Below the pieces are notes generated by a model. That model did not search any database and was not told the DNA's origin. It saw only the letters and a list, made by a program, of their open reading frames with translations. From Cryptomeria japonica (Eukaryota > Streptophyta > Pinopsida > Cupressales > Cupressaceae): DNA of 64,000 nucleotides. This document shows positions 21,282-33,871 of the stretch, one piece after another (the first letter of the stretch is position 1; the number at the start of each line of letters is the position of its first letter). The stretch spans positions 550,808,136-550,872,135 of the forward strand of contig NC_081413.1 of NCBI RefSeq assembly GCF_030272615.1, read 5' to 3'. The position numbers and the translations under genes are program-made.

Positions 21282-23602
21282 TGATCTCTAAAATTACTTT
21301 TAGAAATATAGCCTTGTGGGAAACTTGGTGTTAGGGGGACCTATGCATTTTGATTGAGTAACCTTCGAGATTTTAGAAGTCGGGTCTTCATTCATTGAGA
21401 TGGGAAAAGGGAAGGAAGAACTCAAAAGTAAATTTAATCTAAGGTGATACACTTGAATGGATTTCCTATCAAACAATTGGCATAAAGAACTTCATATACA
21501 TGTAGTTCTAAGGCCCATTCAATAATCTACATGTCTTGAATAATCCTCCAGATACATTTGGCATAGAGAACTTCATATATATGTAATTCTAAGGCCCATT
21601 CAATAATCTACATGTCCTGAACAATTTTCCAGATACATTTAAAGATCCTTAAAACATGAAGCAATGCACACATAAGAACATCTACTAAAATAAAAGAGTA
21701 TATAACATGATTCGATTAGCAGAGCTCAGATATACATTACTAAAGTCAAGACTGAATTTAAAATTGCACAGCAAACTATCAATGCACGCTGAACAAAATA
21801 GTCCCGTAGGCCCGAGGCACAATTTGATTACTTTAGTTCAAAAACACAATAACAACTTTAGGGCTAAAATTCCTGCCTAGAAACTTTACATGTATATCTC
21901 CTTGAAATAAGAGTTCAGAACCCTTCATTTAACAAACATTCCTCTTTAAATAGGAGAGCCTAACTGTGTTATGCTGGAAATAAGAAAACCTCTTGAAAAA
22001 TACCCAACCAACACTCTGCACATTCATAAAAAATCATGAAAGTAATAACCACTTTGGCCTTTTGCACAGTTAGGCATGCCTTTCTATTAACCAGATCAAG
22101 AAAAGGGGATCTTAAGCGTTTCCCTGCAACAAACTCCCTGGATTGAACTAGAATGATGCCCCAAAATTGGTTCGCAACTAACCACTTTATTGTTTGCTCC
22201 ATAAGAAAAGTCTTGCTTCCAAAAATTGAACACATGGAGCTTTAGGAAATTGCTTTAGAAGGACACGTGGTAGTAGCATGAGGAGTCTCATCTTTTGGCA
22301 AAAATGCAACCCCAAAAGTCCTGTGAGGATACCACGTACATTTAAATGTGTGCCCTATCAAAAACCGAACAAGGCTCTACGGGAGAACGAAATAAAACAC
22401 CACATGGAACTCAAGCAGGGCTTTTCAGCTGAAAGAAAAGAGATCCTCAAAAGGGTGCACCATGCCAACACGTGGTAGGTGCACACGAGCTACAATTCAA
22501 AATCCCTCCACCCAAAGAGAAAAGCATACTTAAACCAAAAAGAAAAGGAAAACCCCATGAATGCGATGTGAATTAAAATTCACAGGCTATACGTTGAAAG
22601 AACAATCTAATACCAATATCAAATTGGCACAATGTTTATCATTTGAAACATGGTATTGATTCATATTAGAAAATAGCATATTAAATGCATGATTTAAACC
22701 ATACATCGATATTATTCATCAAAACAAATAAACATACCAATGTATCACTCTTAGAAGGAAAAAACCCAAAATACAAATATGCTTGCACAAAATATCACTT
22801 TCTCTTTATTGTTGAACCAAGAACAAATTAAAAAATTCGAGATGCAAGATGCACAATTATCAAGTATTCAATCGATTCTTGAGAAGCACTCACTATGGCT
22901 AATGTTTATTAACTTTCCTATAAATGATTCAATACACAATCTTTTAAAATAATGGAGAATGGACTACCTAATTTTATAAAAGATATAATAAAATAATAAA
23001 TCATTATATGAATAGAAAACCTTAGTTAATAACAGATCTATTAGAGAAAAAAATTGATTCTTACGTTTTGCTTGCCTCCACATGGAATCATGATTTCATG
23101 AATTAGAATGATGATCTCCTCTTCAATGCTTGCAATCTTGACTGTATTGCTACTCCAAAGCTTGAAGGAAGACTGAAAAATGCTTAGTTGCTCTTGAATG
23201 CTTGAATGCTTGATCTCTTGAATGCTTGAAGACCTCTTGTGTGTGTGTGATAGATATTCAAATGAGATGGGAAATCCCTTTTATATACTTGCCTAGGGAA
23301 AACTGAATTAATTTTCTGACTTGGGCCAACATGGAGGGGTTTTCCCGCTTCAAATTTGAGATAGGTCGGGGGGTGGTGCCCAAGGATAGGTCTCCATTAA
23401 GGGGGAAAAGGGCACCACACCCTGGTCCTACCCTAATTTGGGGTAGGATCAAGGTGGCAGCTGGGTGCATCATTGAGTAGAATGAAGTTTTTGACATGTG
23501 TGAGCATAATCAGGTCTCCAATCAAGCTGAGGGGCGCAAACACTAAGGCGAAGACCCGAATGCGGTCAAAAATTGCAAGGGGTGCAATTTTAGGATGCTA
23601 CA
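21282..23602 (-). repeat. 5' LTR of gypsy 2 (about 2.3 kb)
   Basis: Minus strand begins TGTAGCATCC at 23602. A TATA box (TATATAAAAGGG on the minus strand) lies at 23276-23287. The stretch has no coding sequence, and a primer-site-like motif and gag follow. Inside lies a pair of near-identical 60-70 base segments at 21478-21560 and 21550-21640 (shared words GGCATAGAGAACTTCATATA and CTAAGGCCCATTCAATAATC). The partner LTR is not in the window, so the inner edge is an estimate. Confidence 0.65.
23276..23287 (-). promoter_or_regulatory. TATA box in gypsy 2 LTR
   Basis: TATATAAAAGGG on the minus strand, 315 bases from the LTR start. Confidence 0.55.
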
Positions 23603-23665
23603 AAAACTAATATTTGTTAATGTCAAATCATCAGTGGATGTGTTTGTCATTGTCGTTCAAGTTTT

Positions 23666-23694
23666 CACTAGTACATTCGGAGCCAATTTCCGAC
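23666..23694 (+). repeat. left terminal inverted repeat of the CACTA element
   Basis: CACTAGTACATTCGG followed by a short spacer and ATTTCCGAC; preceded by TTT at 23663-23665. The next 200 bases are full of short CGACGG/CCGTCGG and CATCGAAA words in both orientations, as in CACTA subterminal regions that bind the TnpA-type protein. Confidence 0.65.
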
Positions 23695-23937
23695 GGTCGT
23701 TTGTCGGATTTGCGACGAATTTTCATCGAAATGCCAACAAAATCCACTGTCGAAAACTCGGCATCGGATTGGTCGACGATGCCATGCCCGTCGGAAATTC
23801 GACAATCCAATGGACTCTGCCGACGGTCAAAGAAGTCGTCGGTCGAAAGCTTGGTATTCATCGTAATTCCAACGATGATAATTTTTATCAAAAAAATAAA
23901 ATTATTATCACCGAAGATAATTATTATCATTGATATA

Positions 23938-25640
23938 AAAGAGCCATCGAAGGAAGGAAACGCCAATGAATTCCAAAAAGGACTCACCGAAGATAATAAC
24001 TTCATCGAAAAAAGATATCGAAGAAAGCAGAGAGGGTCTTCATCGACGGGAAAAGTTCTCAAGGAAATAATACTATCGGTGCAACATAAAAAGGTCCCAT
24101 TGAAAGGAGCATTTTCATCGAAAGAATAATATCGATCAGACAAATGGAAGCTACATCGATAAAAGATATCGATGAGGATATAGGTTTTGAGGAGGTTAAA
24201 CTTCATCGACAAAAGATATCGAAGAAAGCAGAGAGGGTCTTCATCGATGGGAAAAGTTATCGAGGAAATAATACTATCGGTGCAACATAAAAAAGGACCC
24301 ACCAAAAGGAGAGTTTTCATCGAAAGAATAATATCGATCAGACAAAAGGAAGCTACATCGATAAAAGATATCGATGAGGATATAGGTTTTGAGTAGGTTA
24401 AACTTCATTGACAAAAGATATCGAAGAAAGCAGAGAGGGTCTTCATCTACGGGAAAAGTTCTCGAGGAAATAATACTATCGGTGCAAAATAAAAAGGATC
24501 CACCGAAAGGAGTGTTTTCATCGAAAGAACAATATCGATCAAACAAAAGGAAGCTACATCGATAAAAGATATCGATGAGGATATAGGTTTCGAGGAGGTT
24601 AAACTTCATCGACAAAAGATATCAAAGAAAGCAGAGAGGGTCTTCATCGACGAGAAAACTTCTCGAGGAAATAATACTATCGGTGCAACATAAAAAGGAC
24701 CCACCGAAAGGAGCATTTTCATCGAAAGAACAATATCGATCAGACAAAAGGAAGCTACATCGATAAAAGATATCGATGAGGATATAGGTTTCGAGGAGGT
24801 TAAACTTCATTGACAAAAGATATCAAAGAAAGCAGAGAGGGTCTTCATCGACGGGAAAAGTTCTCGAGGAAATAATACTATCGGTGCAACATAAAAAAGG
24901 ACCCACCGAAAGGAGAGTTTTCATCGAAAGAATAATATCGATCAGACAAAAGGAAGCTACATCGATAAAAGATATCGATGAGGATATAGGTTTTGAGGAG
25001 GTTAAAAGGCATGTTATCGATATGTGTGGTTTTGTCGATGTAACTTTATCGGTGAAGAATGATAAGGGAAGATAAAGAAAAGCTTCGGTGAGATAATAGA
25101 CTCATTCATCGACAGGGCATAGTGATATCGATGAAAGAAGTATTTCGATGGAAAAATAAAGGAGGACACCGAAGCCCAAGGTTTCTTTGACATAAGAGCC
25201 ATCGAAGGAAGGAAACGCTGATGAATTCCAGAAAGGACTCACCGAAGATAATAACTTCATCGACAAAAGATATCGAAGAAAGCAGAGAGGGTCTTCATCG
25301 ACGGGAAAAGTTCTCAAGGAAATAATACTATCGATGCAACATAAAAAGGACCCACCAAAAGGAGAGTTTTCATCGAAAGAATAATATCAATTAGACAAAA
25401 GGAAGCTAAATCGATAAAAGATATTGATGAGGATATAGGTTTCGAGGAGGTTAAAAGGCATGTTCTCGATATGTGTGGTTTTGCCGATGTAACTTTATCG
25501 GTGAAGAATGATAAGGGAAAATAAAGAAAAGCTTCGGTGAGATAATAGACTCATTCATCGACAGGGCATAGTGATATCGATGAAAGAAATATTTCGATGG
25601 AAAAATAAAGGAGGAAAACGAAGCCCAAGGTTTCTTCAAC
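23938..25640. repeat. tandem repeat array, about 201-bp unit, plus a repeated larger block
   Basis: A 201-202-bp unit starting CTTCATCGACAAAAGATATC recurs at about 24201, 24403, 24604 and 24805, with a preceding copy at about 23998, all 90% or more alike by eye and rich in ATCGAT and TCGA words. A larger block follows: the segment from 25005 to about 25196 (starts GGCATGTTATCGATATG) is repeated at 25456-25640, and the lead segment GCCATCGAAGGAAGGAAACG at 23942 returns at 25199. The minus-strand open frames here are made of the repeat and are not genes. Confidence 0.9.
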
Positions 25641-26091
25641 ATAAGACTCGATGGATATCAGATATGTTTCAATGAGGAGACATACATACTGACCGAATAC
25701 AGTATTTTGATTAAGGAAAAAATACGTGATCGAAGTAATATTTGAAACAAAAGTATTGTCAATAGAAACAAAGAGATCGATGGACTAAAGAAACAAATGA
25801 TCAAAAGACATATCCTCATCGAAATGATTATTGATTACCGTGAAAATTAGAAACAAATCCCACGAAAGGTCACATCGCCATTAAATTCGAACGTGTGCCC
25901 AAGTGACCATTGTCCAAAATGACCATTACTAACTGATTAAATACGCCATAAGTAGTGGATCAACATCAAAGGACACAACATTAAGGAATTCACAAGTGAC
26001 AAACTGAAAGCAGGAATTGGGCGAATTCACAGATAAAGCTCAGCAATTCCGAGTAAGTTGTTTGCACACATACCTCTTTTTTAAAATTCAC

Positions 26092-29000
26092 ATGGAATCA
26101 TCATCTAAAACTAATAAGACCAGAAAGGGAAAACAACCTATCGCTGCAGAATAAAAACCTAAAAGACAGAAAAGGGAAGGGCGTTCTTTGGCCTAGGACC
26201 TGATTGACCAGTGCCCATCATCCAGTTTGAGGTCCAAGAAGATTAGAGGTGATGAGGAAGGCCTGGAGGACTGGTTTGAGGATCTTGGAGACATATGGAC
26301 AGAATTGAGAGGGTATGAATTATTCATATATGCGTACAATAGAAGAGATGCCCCTCAACCTATCAATAATTTATGGTGATTTAACTTAGGAAGGTTAGCT
26401 GTGGCTAATGTATTCGTGATTGTGGAGCTCATGAACGCATTGGCAAACAATTATGACCCTAAAACTAGGACCATATATAACTACATGGGTGAGCTAATTC
26501 TTGCAATCAGAAAGGAGGTTATTGACACCGTGTTTGAGTTGGATTGGAGATTTGAAGAATTGATTGACCTGAAGAAGTTAACAAGTGAATATTTTAACCT
26601 AGAGCACATTTACAAAAGGTGGAGACTCCCTATACATAGACCTAGGAATGCAAGGTCCTTAGTGCCACTAGGTTAGGATGACAAAGCTCCCTATGATGTC
26701 AACTCTTTCCATCCATATTTCAAGTATACCTATTACTGTGTTGCCCAAGTGCTAGGGATAAAAGCCCATCCTTTGATGGATATTGTAGCCATGGTCATTT
26801 GTGCCGATTTGCAGTCTAAGGACCCCCGCTTCTTTGATTTTTTTGCTTATTTGGTTGAGGTTTTGAATCATGGGTTAGAAAAGTTAAAGGGGGATGTCAT
26901 CAATGTTCATTTCAAGCGTTATTCCTTACTTATGCATATGCTATTGTATGTGGGCCAAGATGAAGGGTTATGGCCATAAGAGTTATGTGTCAAGACATAT
27001 GACAATGCTGGGATGAGAAAACCAGTGCAACTATGGGTTTCTTCATGGGACCAGAGGTATGTGAATAATCAATATTGGCATTTTGAGGATTTCTTTGTCA
27101 AGCCATTATATAGACTGTTGGGATGCCCGTGCGATCATGCCCTTGCACCAGAGGTTCAAAAATTCCTAAGACCAAAAGATTTCGCTGAAGATCCCTCAAT
27201 TGAACACAATTGGGGAGATTGGTATTGTTTTTCAGACTGCACACAAGTCAGGGTATACGGGTTCGAAGGGAGACCATACTTACTACCACTTACAGTCCCT
27301 GACAGAGTGGCTTATATGGAAATTGTGAGGCAATTGTCAATAGTGAGTACAAAACATCTGACAAGCCATGGGAAACAATCAATTGTACCTGGGTTGTTAG
27401 TATTTTCAGATTTTATTGTGAAAAGTTCAAGGAGTTATGGCCTGTTGTAAACAAAATTGGATTATTATGGCATGGCTATGGGGGATCCAAGGCCCAATTT
27501 CGATCCTGAATGATACATAAGGATAGCCTGGTCATCACAAAAGCTAAAGGTTGGAGAGCATAAATCTTACCTACCGGATGACCTCATTAAGAACATTGGT
27601 AGAGAAGAGGCCAGAGTGAAGCGAATAAAGTTTGAGAAAACAATGCAGGCTTATAAATGGAAGCTTTTTAGAAGGAAAATGGATGAGAACATGCTACAAA
27701 AGATTGAAGACCCCTTGGAGTTGGCCAACAAACTTATGGAGCATGAATTGGAAATACTTGAGGGAGTCCCACCTCATGTTTTTAGGGATTACATTGATAC
27801 TATTATGAATACAGAGCCTTTGGCTCATATGTCTCCTGCTTCCACATTTGGCATCGTCCATTCACTCCTCGAGAGGATTAACCCCCTGGTTATGCAGAGG
27901 ATACACCGATAGACTTGGCAATAGGACAACTGAACGTCCGAGAAGTGGTTGACATCAGATTCCTGGAGCATGAGGATTTCATTGCTGATAGTGACTTCAT
28001 TGCTTCCAAGGAGTTCACCGCATTCCTCTATCAACATAAAGGATCTCAAATTAGGAATAACATGAGAAATAGTGAAGAAGAGCAACAACTTCAAAAGTTA
28101 CAAGAGGAGATGGATCTTGTGATGAGAGATATGACACCTGAGAAGGGAAGACAGTTGCTTAAGGAAGCTGGTGTGCTATTATACTTTGGATGGGACATGA
28201 ACTCTGCCTTGTTGTTTGATGGATTCCTCAAGAAACAGGACCCAAGTAAGCAAATGATGCCAAAAGAGATTGATAAACTCTTTAGAGGATCAGGATATGA
28301 TCCAGATTAGAAGGCTCTTCTACAGTGGGCTATCTATCCCAAAGATAAAAAACCTTTATTGGTTGATACAGAAGAAGCTTTTGGACATTTGATGGTGCAG
28401 CACGTTGGAAAGACTGACCCTAGAACAACTGCCAAACTAAATTTGGATGTCGCTAAACTGAACCAAGATCAGATAGAGTTTCTGGTCTGAGAAAATTCTA
28501 CATACAAAAGCCTATATGAGAAAATCGATGAAGAAAAATAGAGGCTGCAAGCAAGATTGCTTCAAATTGATACACGTACCAGTCAAACATGGATGACATA
28601 CGGTGTTGACAGAGATGCCATGGATGCCTTGACATATGCTATGTATTGGAGGAACAGGGCCAAAAAGACATCTCGGCAAGTAAAAAAGGAACAGGAAAAG
28701 ATGGATAAGTTAGTTCTTGAGCTTGTTGAGCATAGATTCAAAAGTATGGTGCAGGTTGCAGAAATCTATTGGAAGACATACACTGGAATAGTCAAAGCTT
28801 TGAAAGAGCATGAAAGGCTCAGGTCTCGGTTGGAAGGCATGATGAATGACAATAGTCTGATGAATCGAGGTGAGAAAATTGAAGCCGAGGCTTACTTGAA
28901 GTCCCATAATGAATTGGCAAATCAATTAAGGAAAGAGTTTTAGAGGCTGGACGATGGGAATACCCCTAGGGTGCCCTCTTTTTACAATAATGGTGAGTTA

Positions 29001-29243
29001 GTATCATTGGAACAGTGGAAACAAGAGTTCAGTGATGAGAAGAATAGAGTAGTAGCAGAGTTGGATCGGGACAAAGAATTGTCACTTTGTGTTAACCATA
29101 TTCTATCCAATCATTTCCAGACAGAAAGCGACATGAGGACACTAAACAATGATGTTGTAATGTATAAAGATGATAAGTACATTCAACACATAGGAATGCT
29201 GAACTTGTTTATCTTCCAGTTTGTTAACAAAAGTGCTAATTAA
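26092..29243 (+). pseudogene. decayed ~1,050-codon ORF of an unnamed family (copy B)
   Basis: I do not recognise the family. From ATG at 26092 one frame runs to about 27912, then the coding continues one base shifted to TAA at 29241-29243. The N-terminus is Lys/Ser-rich (KTNKTRKGKQ). The middle is a globular, Trp- and Tyr-rich region (WDQRYVNNQYWHFEDF, HNWGDWYCFSDC). The C-terminal third is mostly helical and charged, with probable coiled coil at 28630-29100 (KKEQEKMDKLVLELVEH). Stops at 26674, 26977, 27448, 27510, 27910, 28308, 28488, 28539 and 28941 are nearly all TAG/TAA/TGA where CAG/CAA/CGA would fit. Frame-wide conservation between stops shows it was once a real protein. Patterns are shared with the minus-strand ORF at 2791-5407. 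It lies opposite to the CACTA genes, so it may be a captured gene or part of a nested element. Confidence 0.65.
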
Positions 29244-29600
29244 TAGTTATGTGTTGAAAAGCCACGATGCTTGGTGACAATGTATACCCTCATATAAATG
29301 AGGGAACTTTTGTAACAATAAGGATCATCTGAGAAGAAGTAGAATATAGCCTCGGGCTTACTATTGTACCATTTTGCGAACATACATAATATAATCAGTC
29401 GTCTTTCCTTTGTGTATATGCTGTGGATTACTGCATCTTTCTGTAGGCAGTTGCTTGTGATATTATCTAAAGGAGATAAGGTTACTTGTGTTCTTCTAGT
29501 AAAACTCTGTGTTTCATATTGTGGATTTGAATAAAAGATTTACTTGCGAATAAAGTTTTGTATATAGTGTGCCTGCATATTATCTCAACCATGGTGCGCC
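29200..29600 (+). repeat. 3' segment shared with the shorter copy at 31870-32240
   Basis: From the last codons of copy B (CTTGTTTATCTTCCAGTTTG) to about 29560 the sequence matches 31880-32240 with scattered changes, including the words AATCAGTCGT and GGAGATAAGGTTA. It is the 3' untranslated end of the repeated unit that begins near 23938. Confidence 0.8.
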
Positions 29601-29661
29601 TGTATATGTATATAGTTTTGTTTATAGGTGGAAAGCCTGAGGTTCAATGTCGAACTTGGTT

Positions 29662-29673
29662 GCTCTGACACCA
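29662..29673 (-). promoter_or_regulatory. primer-binding-site-like motif, minus strand
   Basis: The minus strand reads TGGTGTCAGAGC, one base different from the initiator tRNA-Met site TGGTATCAGAGC, and just upstream of it ends ATTACATA, an LTR-like end. This may mark an old LTR at 29676 and beyond. No partner LTR was identified, so it is only a hint. Confidence 0.3.
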
Positions 29674-29675
29674 TA

Positions 29676-31129
29676 TGTAATATTCCATTAATTCTATACT
29701 TAAAGAAAATAAATAGTGATCTATATTAAGATAAAAAATTGAGAATTTCAAAATAAAACATAACTACTTTAGTTGAAGGAGAAAACTAACTAAATGTTCT
29801 TCAACATAATAAGAATCTAACTAATTTATCGAAAAGGAAGGTAATCTTTTAACGATAAAAAAAATTGAACAAATATTATTAAGCTAATCAATATGAGAAA
29901 GGAATTCAAATGGCCAGTTTCATCACTTAGATAAAGCATCACCATCTTGGCCAAGATTTTAACATTGCAAGCACCAATGCGTTGTTAGTGTTCACCTCCC
30001 TTGCTCGACTTGTACATCCAATTCTTGAGCTCAACAAACTCACTAGTTACCAACCATCTAAACAAGCCATCTACTTAATGTGTACTAAGAATAATGGTAA
30101 TTAACGACCATCATATGATAAAAAGCATACACTTGAGCCAACTAATTCACTGGTTTACTAACCAACTATCTAGCAAATTGCTTAATATCTACTAAGAATA
30201 ACGGTCATAAATGACCATCATAAGATAATTAACATACACTTGAGTCAGTTGATTCATTGGTTACAGAACTTCTAGGTTTAGCCGATCCAATTCGTTACAT
30301 AACAGTCTCATGTCTATTGACATTAACGGTTTACAAGGACCTTCATGGGATTGTGACATAACCTAACAAGCCAACTGCTACAAATCCCCTATCTCTAACA
30401 AGCTTCAACTGTCATCATGGAATTAAACCTAATACAACATTGGTTCCCTTATTTAGCTAAATTAACACATCATATTATGACTCAACAAAAAATACGGTTC
30501 TAATATTTTTTTTTGTCTTTGTATATTCCCAAAAGTATGCATCTAATTGATGATAAGAATCCTTCTTCAGGTCTTGCAACCATGGAGACTGGTTATAATA
30601 TGATTATAACCGATGTGCATTGATTCCAAGATGAACCATATTCGGTTGAACTATGAGTTAAGAGTGGAAAATAAATAAACATAGAAAACAAATAAACATA
30701 GAATAGCTGCAAATTATAGCAAGGTATTGTGACTATAAGATAGAAACCATCCTAGGAGCCTCCAATATATCAAAAGTTGAGAAAGTGGCAAGCTTACTGT
30801 ACAAAGACAGTGATCACTATAAATTTGCAGTCAAGTTCAAAGCATTGATTTGTGGGAACAAAGGGTTTCATATGGGGATAGAGCAGTCTCATGAAATATC
30901 ATGACAATCATAATCATAATCTAAAGAGTAGTCAAATCTTCAAGATAGATTGGTGATAGTGCAGTCATTTTGTTGAGCATCAAATCTGAATTAAGAAAAA
31001 TATCTTGATTTGAGAAATTAAATCATAGAAGCCATCTCTCTTTGGAAGAAATCATCATTTTCATTGATATCGTAATAACCCATAAGTTATCGAACAAGTC
31101 TAAAAGCATTCTATCAAAGTATCTAAGAT
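29676..31129. other. 1.45-kb non-coding stretch
   Basis: No coding sequence or RNA gene seen. It may be an old LTR given the primer-site-like motif at its left edge. A short repeated pair, ACTAAGAATAATGGTAATTAACGACCATCAT-like segments at 30083-30120 and 30190-30230, is the only internal structure noted. Confidence 0.5.
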
Positions 31130-32245
31130 TCAAACATTATCGATGAGACCCAGCGATGTCTCATCGATATAAAAGGGGCATCGAAGAAAGCAAACGCTGA
31201 TCAACTTCAAAAAGGACTCATCGAAGACAGTAACTCCATCGATAAAAGATATCAAGGAAAGTGGAGATGGTTCTCATCGACAAGAAAAGGTCTTTGAGGA
31301 TATAACACTATCGGTGCAAAAAGACTCACCAAAAGAGATGGTCCCACCAACAAAAGGTATCGAAGAAAGAAGAGGTAGCCCCCACCGATGAGAAAAGGCT
31401 TTCGAAGAATCAATATCATCGATGCAAGATAAAGAAGATTCATCGAAAGAAGCATTCTCATCGAAAAAGTGATATCGATAAAACAAAAGAAAACTACATC
31501 AATGAATGATATCGATAAGGATATGAGTTTCGATGGGAGGACAAAAGAAGTCACCGAAGTCCAAAGTCTCTTCGACATGAAACCCGATGGACAACAAAAC
31601 GATTTCGATGAGAATATGAGTTTCAAGGAGACTAAAAGGCATGTCTCTGATACACATGGTTTCATCAATACAACTTTATTGGTGGAAGATGACAAAGAGA
31701 GGATAAAAGGGGCTTCAGTGAGACAACAGACCCATTCATCGAAGGAGCATAGTGATATCGATGGAAAAAGCATTTCAATGGAAAACTAAAGGAAGTCACC
31801 AAAGCCCAGGGTTTCTTCGACATAAAAAAGGACCGATGGATACCAGATAGGTATCAGTGAGGAGATGACAATACTCAATTTGTTTATCTTCCAATTTGTT
31901 AAACAAAAAATGTTGGTTACCGGTTATATGCCGAAAAGCCACAACACTTGGTAATAATGTATACTCTCATATAAAGGGGGGAGCTTTTATAACATGAAAG
32001 AGAATTAGAGAAGGAATAGATTATAGCCTCAGGCTTACCATTGTACTATTTTGGCAAATATACATAATAGAATCAGTCGTTTTCCTTTGCATTTATGTTG
32101 TGGATTATTGCATTTCCTACAGGAAGTTGCTTATGATATTATATAAAGGAGATAAGGTTATTCGTGTTCTTCCAGTGAAATTCTGTGTTCATATTGTAGA
32201 TTTGGATTAAAAATATTTACTAGCGAATTGTAATTGTTCCTGGTA
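31130..32245 (+). mobile_element. internally deleted copy of the 23.9-29.6 kb unit
   Basis: 31150-31860 matches the ATCGAT-rich lead zone of the longer unit (for example GGAAACGCTGATGAATTCC there, GCAAACGCTGATCAACTTC here; both continue to a GACATAA...CGATGGATA.CAGATA segment). It then jumps at about 31870 to the 3' segment shared with 29200-29560. The whole ORF equivalent to 25690-29200 is absent. This is what a non-autonomous deletion derivative looks like and shows the unit moved or duplicated as a defined block. The minus-strand open frame at 31252-31773 is a by-product of the repeat. Confidence 0.75.
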
Positions 32246-33227
32246 TTTCTTCCTTGGATGGTCTCTTCAAAGCTAGGGTTAAATTCATTCAAGCGGTTTA
32301 CAATATAGACATTGAAGTAGACCTCATAAGAAATAGAAACTGATAGACTCATCGAGAGGTGGTGGGTTTAAAAATTGTCTCATAAGTTTACACAATAAGT
32401 CCTAAAGAAATATAAAGACTCTGTAGCCCAAACAACAAAGAAAGGAAGTGGTCATCCATAAAATACAATTCATCAGTTCAGATTTAGATTAAAGCAATAG
32501 GAGTAGCTGAGTAGGAAATATAGAGTAGACTATAAATAGTGTATATACATAAATTTCAAACATAAAAATCAAATAATTTCTACAACAACAATCTTGAACT
32601 CATCTGCTATATCTCCATCCTAGCAATTTATGCCATTCTGAGATGCATTAGGTTAGTCTCAGTCAGTAGAACACAATTTGCAACATGCATTAGGAGTTGT
32701 CCTCCTTACAAATAGTGCAAAATTAAAAAGGCATTATCAAAGCTACAACCACAATTCAAAGAAGAAGATTACAAAGATAGGACAAAGCTAGGTACAATCA
32801 TAAGTGAAGGCAAATTCATAGTTGAAACTCAGTCCAAAATACTGAAGAAGTGCAACAAATGACATGAGAAGTCTAAAGAAGTATTATAGCAATCATGAGT
32901 CAAGGATTAATGAAGAGATTTTTTGCATCCATGATACAATCCTTAAAAGCATCCATGATACAATCTCAAACACACTTTTTACCATTCTCTTGGTGATTGT
33001 GCCCAATTGTGTATGTCTTGCTTATGTATGAAAATGGCATTTTGCAGCTTTCCACTGACCATGTATTTGAGATGTCTTTGATTTAGATATGGCATGAGCT
33101 TAGTCATAGAGTGAGACTAGGGAGTTGGACCATCTCAACCATGGTGCGCTTGCATATGTATATAGTTTTGTGTATTCATTAAAGATTTTCATTTAATTTT
33201 AATCAACTAAAGAGCAATATTCATGAC
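32246..33227. other. 1-kb non-coding stretch
   Basis: No coding sequence. The segment CTCAACCATGGTGCGC at about 33137 matches one at about 29589, with the following 25 bases also shared, so the end of the repeated unit seems to occur here again, separated from 32245 by about 880 bases of other sequence. Confidence 0.5.
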
Positions 33228-33317
33228 TTACAAGTAATAAAAAAACTTATAAGGATGAGGCATATTCATTACTTACAAGTAATAAAAAAACTTACAAGGA
33301 TGAGACATATTCATAAC
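33228..33317. repeat. 45-bp tandem duplication
   Basis: ACTTACAAGTAATAAAAAAACTTA... occurs twice back to back at about 33228-33272 and 33273-33317, differing at two or three positions. Confidence 0.8.
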
Positions 33318-33871
33318 TTTTGCAGTCCTACCTTGGATATCAACAGTAGAAGCAACTCATATTGTTCGTGTATAGACAAGACAATATGGGAGTTCATTAT
33401 ACCTAGCAACTTGTGGTGTTGTTGTTCATGTTGGCTTTGTTGGACCCTGCAATTAAGATTCAATATACATTATTCAATAAGATTAACTGTGCAACATAAT
33501 GAAATATTGAAAAGTGTGTTACCTTGTTGAGCTTCGCTTGGTTTTGAGAATAGTTTAATATTCTCTACTTAACAGGGCCAACCACATGAAGGTGGAAGCT
33601 CATTTGGCCCCTCCCCCCACTAACATCACTCTAAATTCCCCATTAACATCTTATAACATTCATTCATTAATTCTTTCTACCATTAATAAAATATAGCATT
33701 CATTCATTAATATCACATAACGTTCATTCACACATAACATTGATTAACATTAATTAACACGCAACATTCATCAATATTAATTAACACATATCATCCATAA
33801 CCATTAATTAGCACATAATTACATTCACTAACACATAAAAATCAGTCATTATCAAATAAGTTAGATTACAA
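33318..33871. other. non-coding, low-complexity stretch
   Basis: No gene seen. 33655-33840 is a run of imperfect ACATTCATTCATTAA / ATTAACACATAA repeats. Confidence 0.5.

Larger units (their letters stand above)
15616..23602 (-). mobile_element. Ty3/gypsy element (gypsy 2), Tat-like, with two RNase H domains
   Basis: On the minus strand from 23602: LTR (start TGTAGCATCC), primer site, gag, protease, RNase H, RT, second RNase H, integrase. The integrase is cut at 15615 by gypsy 1, so the 3' end is missing here. The coding part carries many stops and frame changes. The two RNase H domains suggest the Tat lineage, known to carry an added archaeal-type RNase H, but here one sits between protease and RT. 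Confidence 0.82.

Noticed and set aside
23631-25640. Several 60-230-codon minus-strand frames with repeated Cys/Phe/Leu-rich sequence
   Set aside because: They are translations of the 201-bp tandem units. The repeated peptide follows the DNA period and has no coding start, end or family motif.
29565-29569. TAGTG as the right end of a short CACTA element starting at 23666
   Set aside because: The next three bases are TGC, not TTT, and the inner sequence matches the left end poorly. The end at 46805 fits better.
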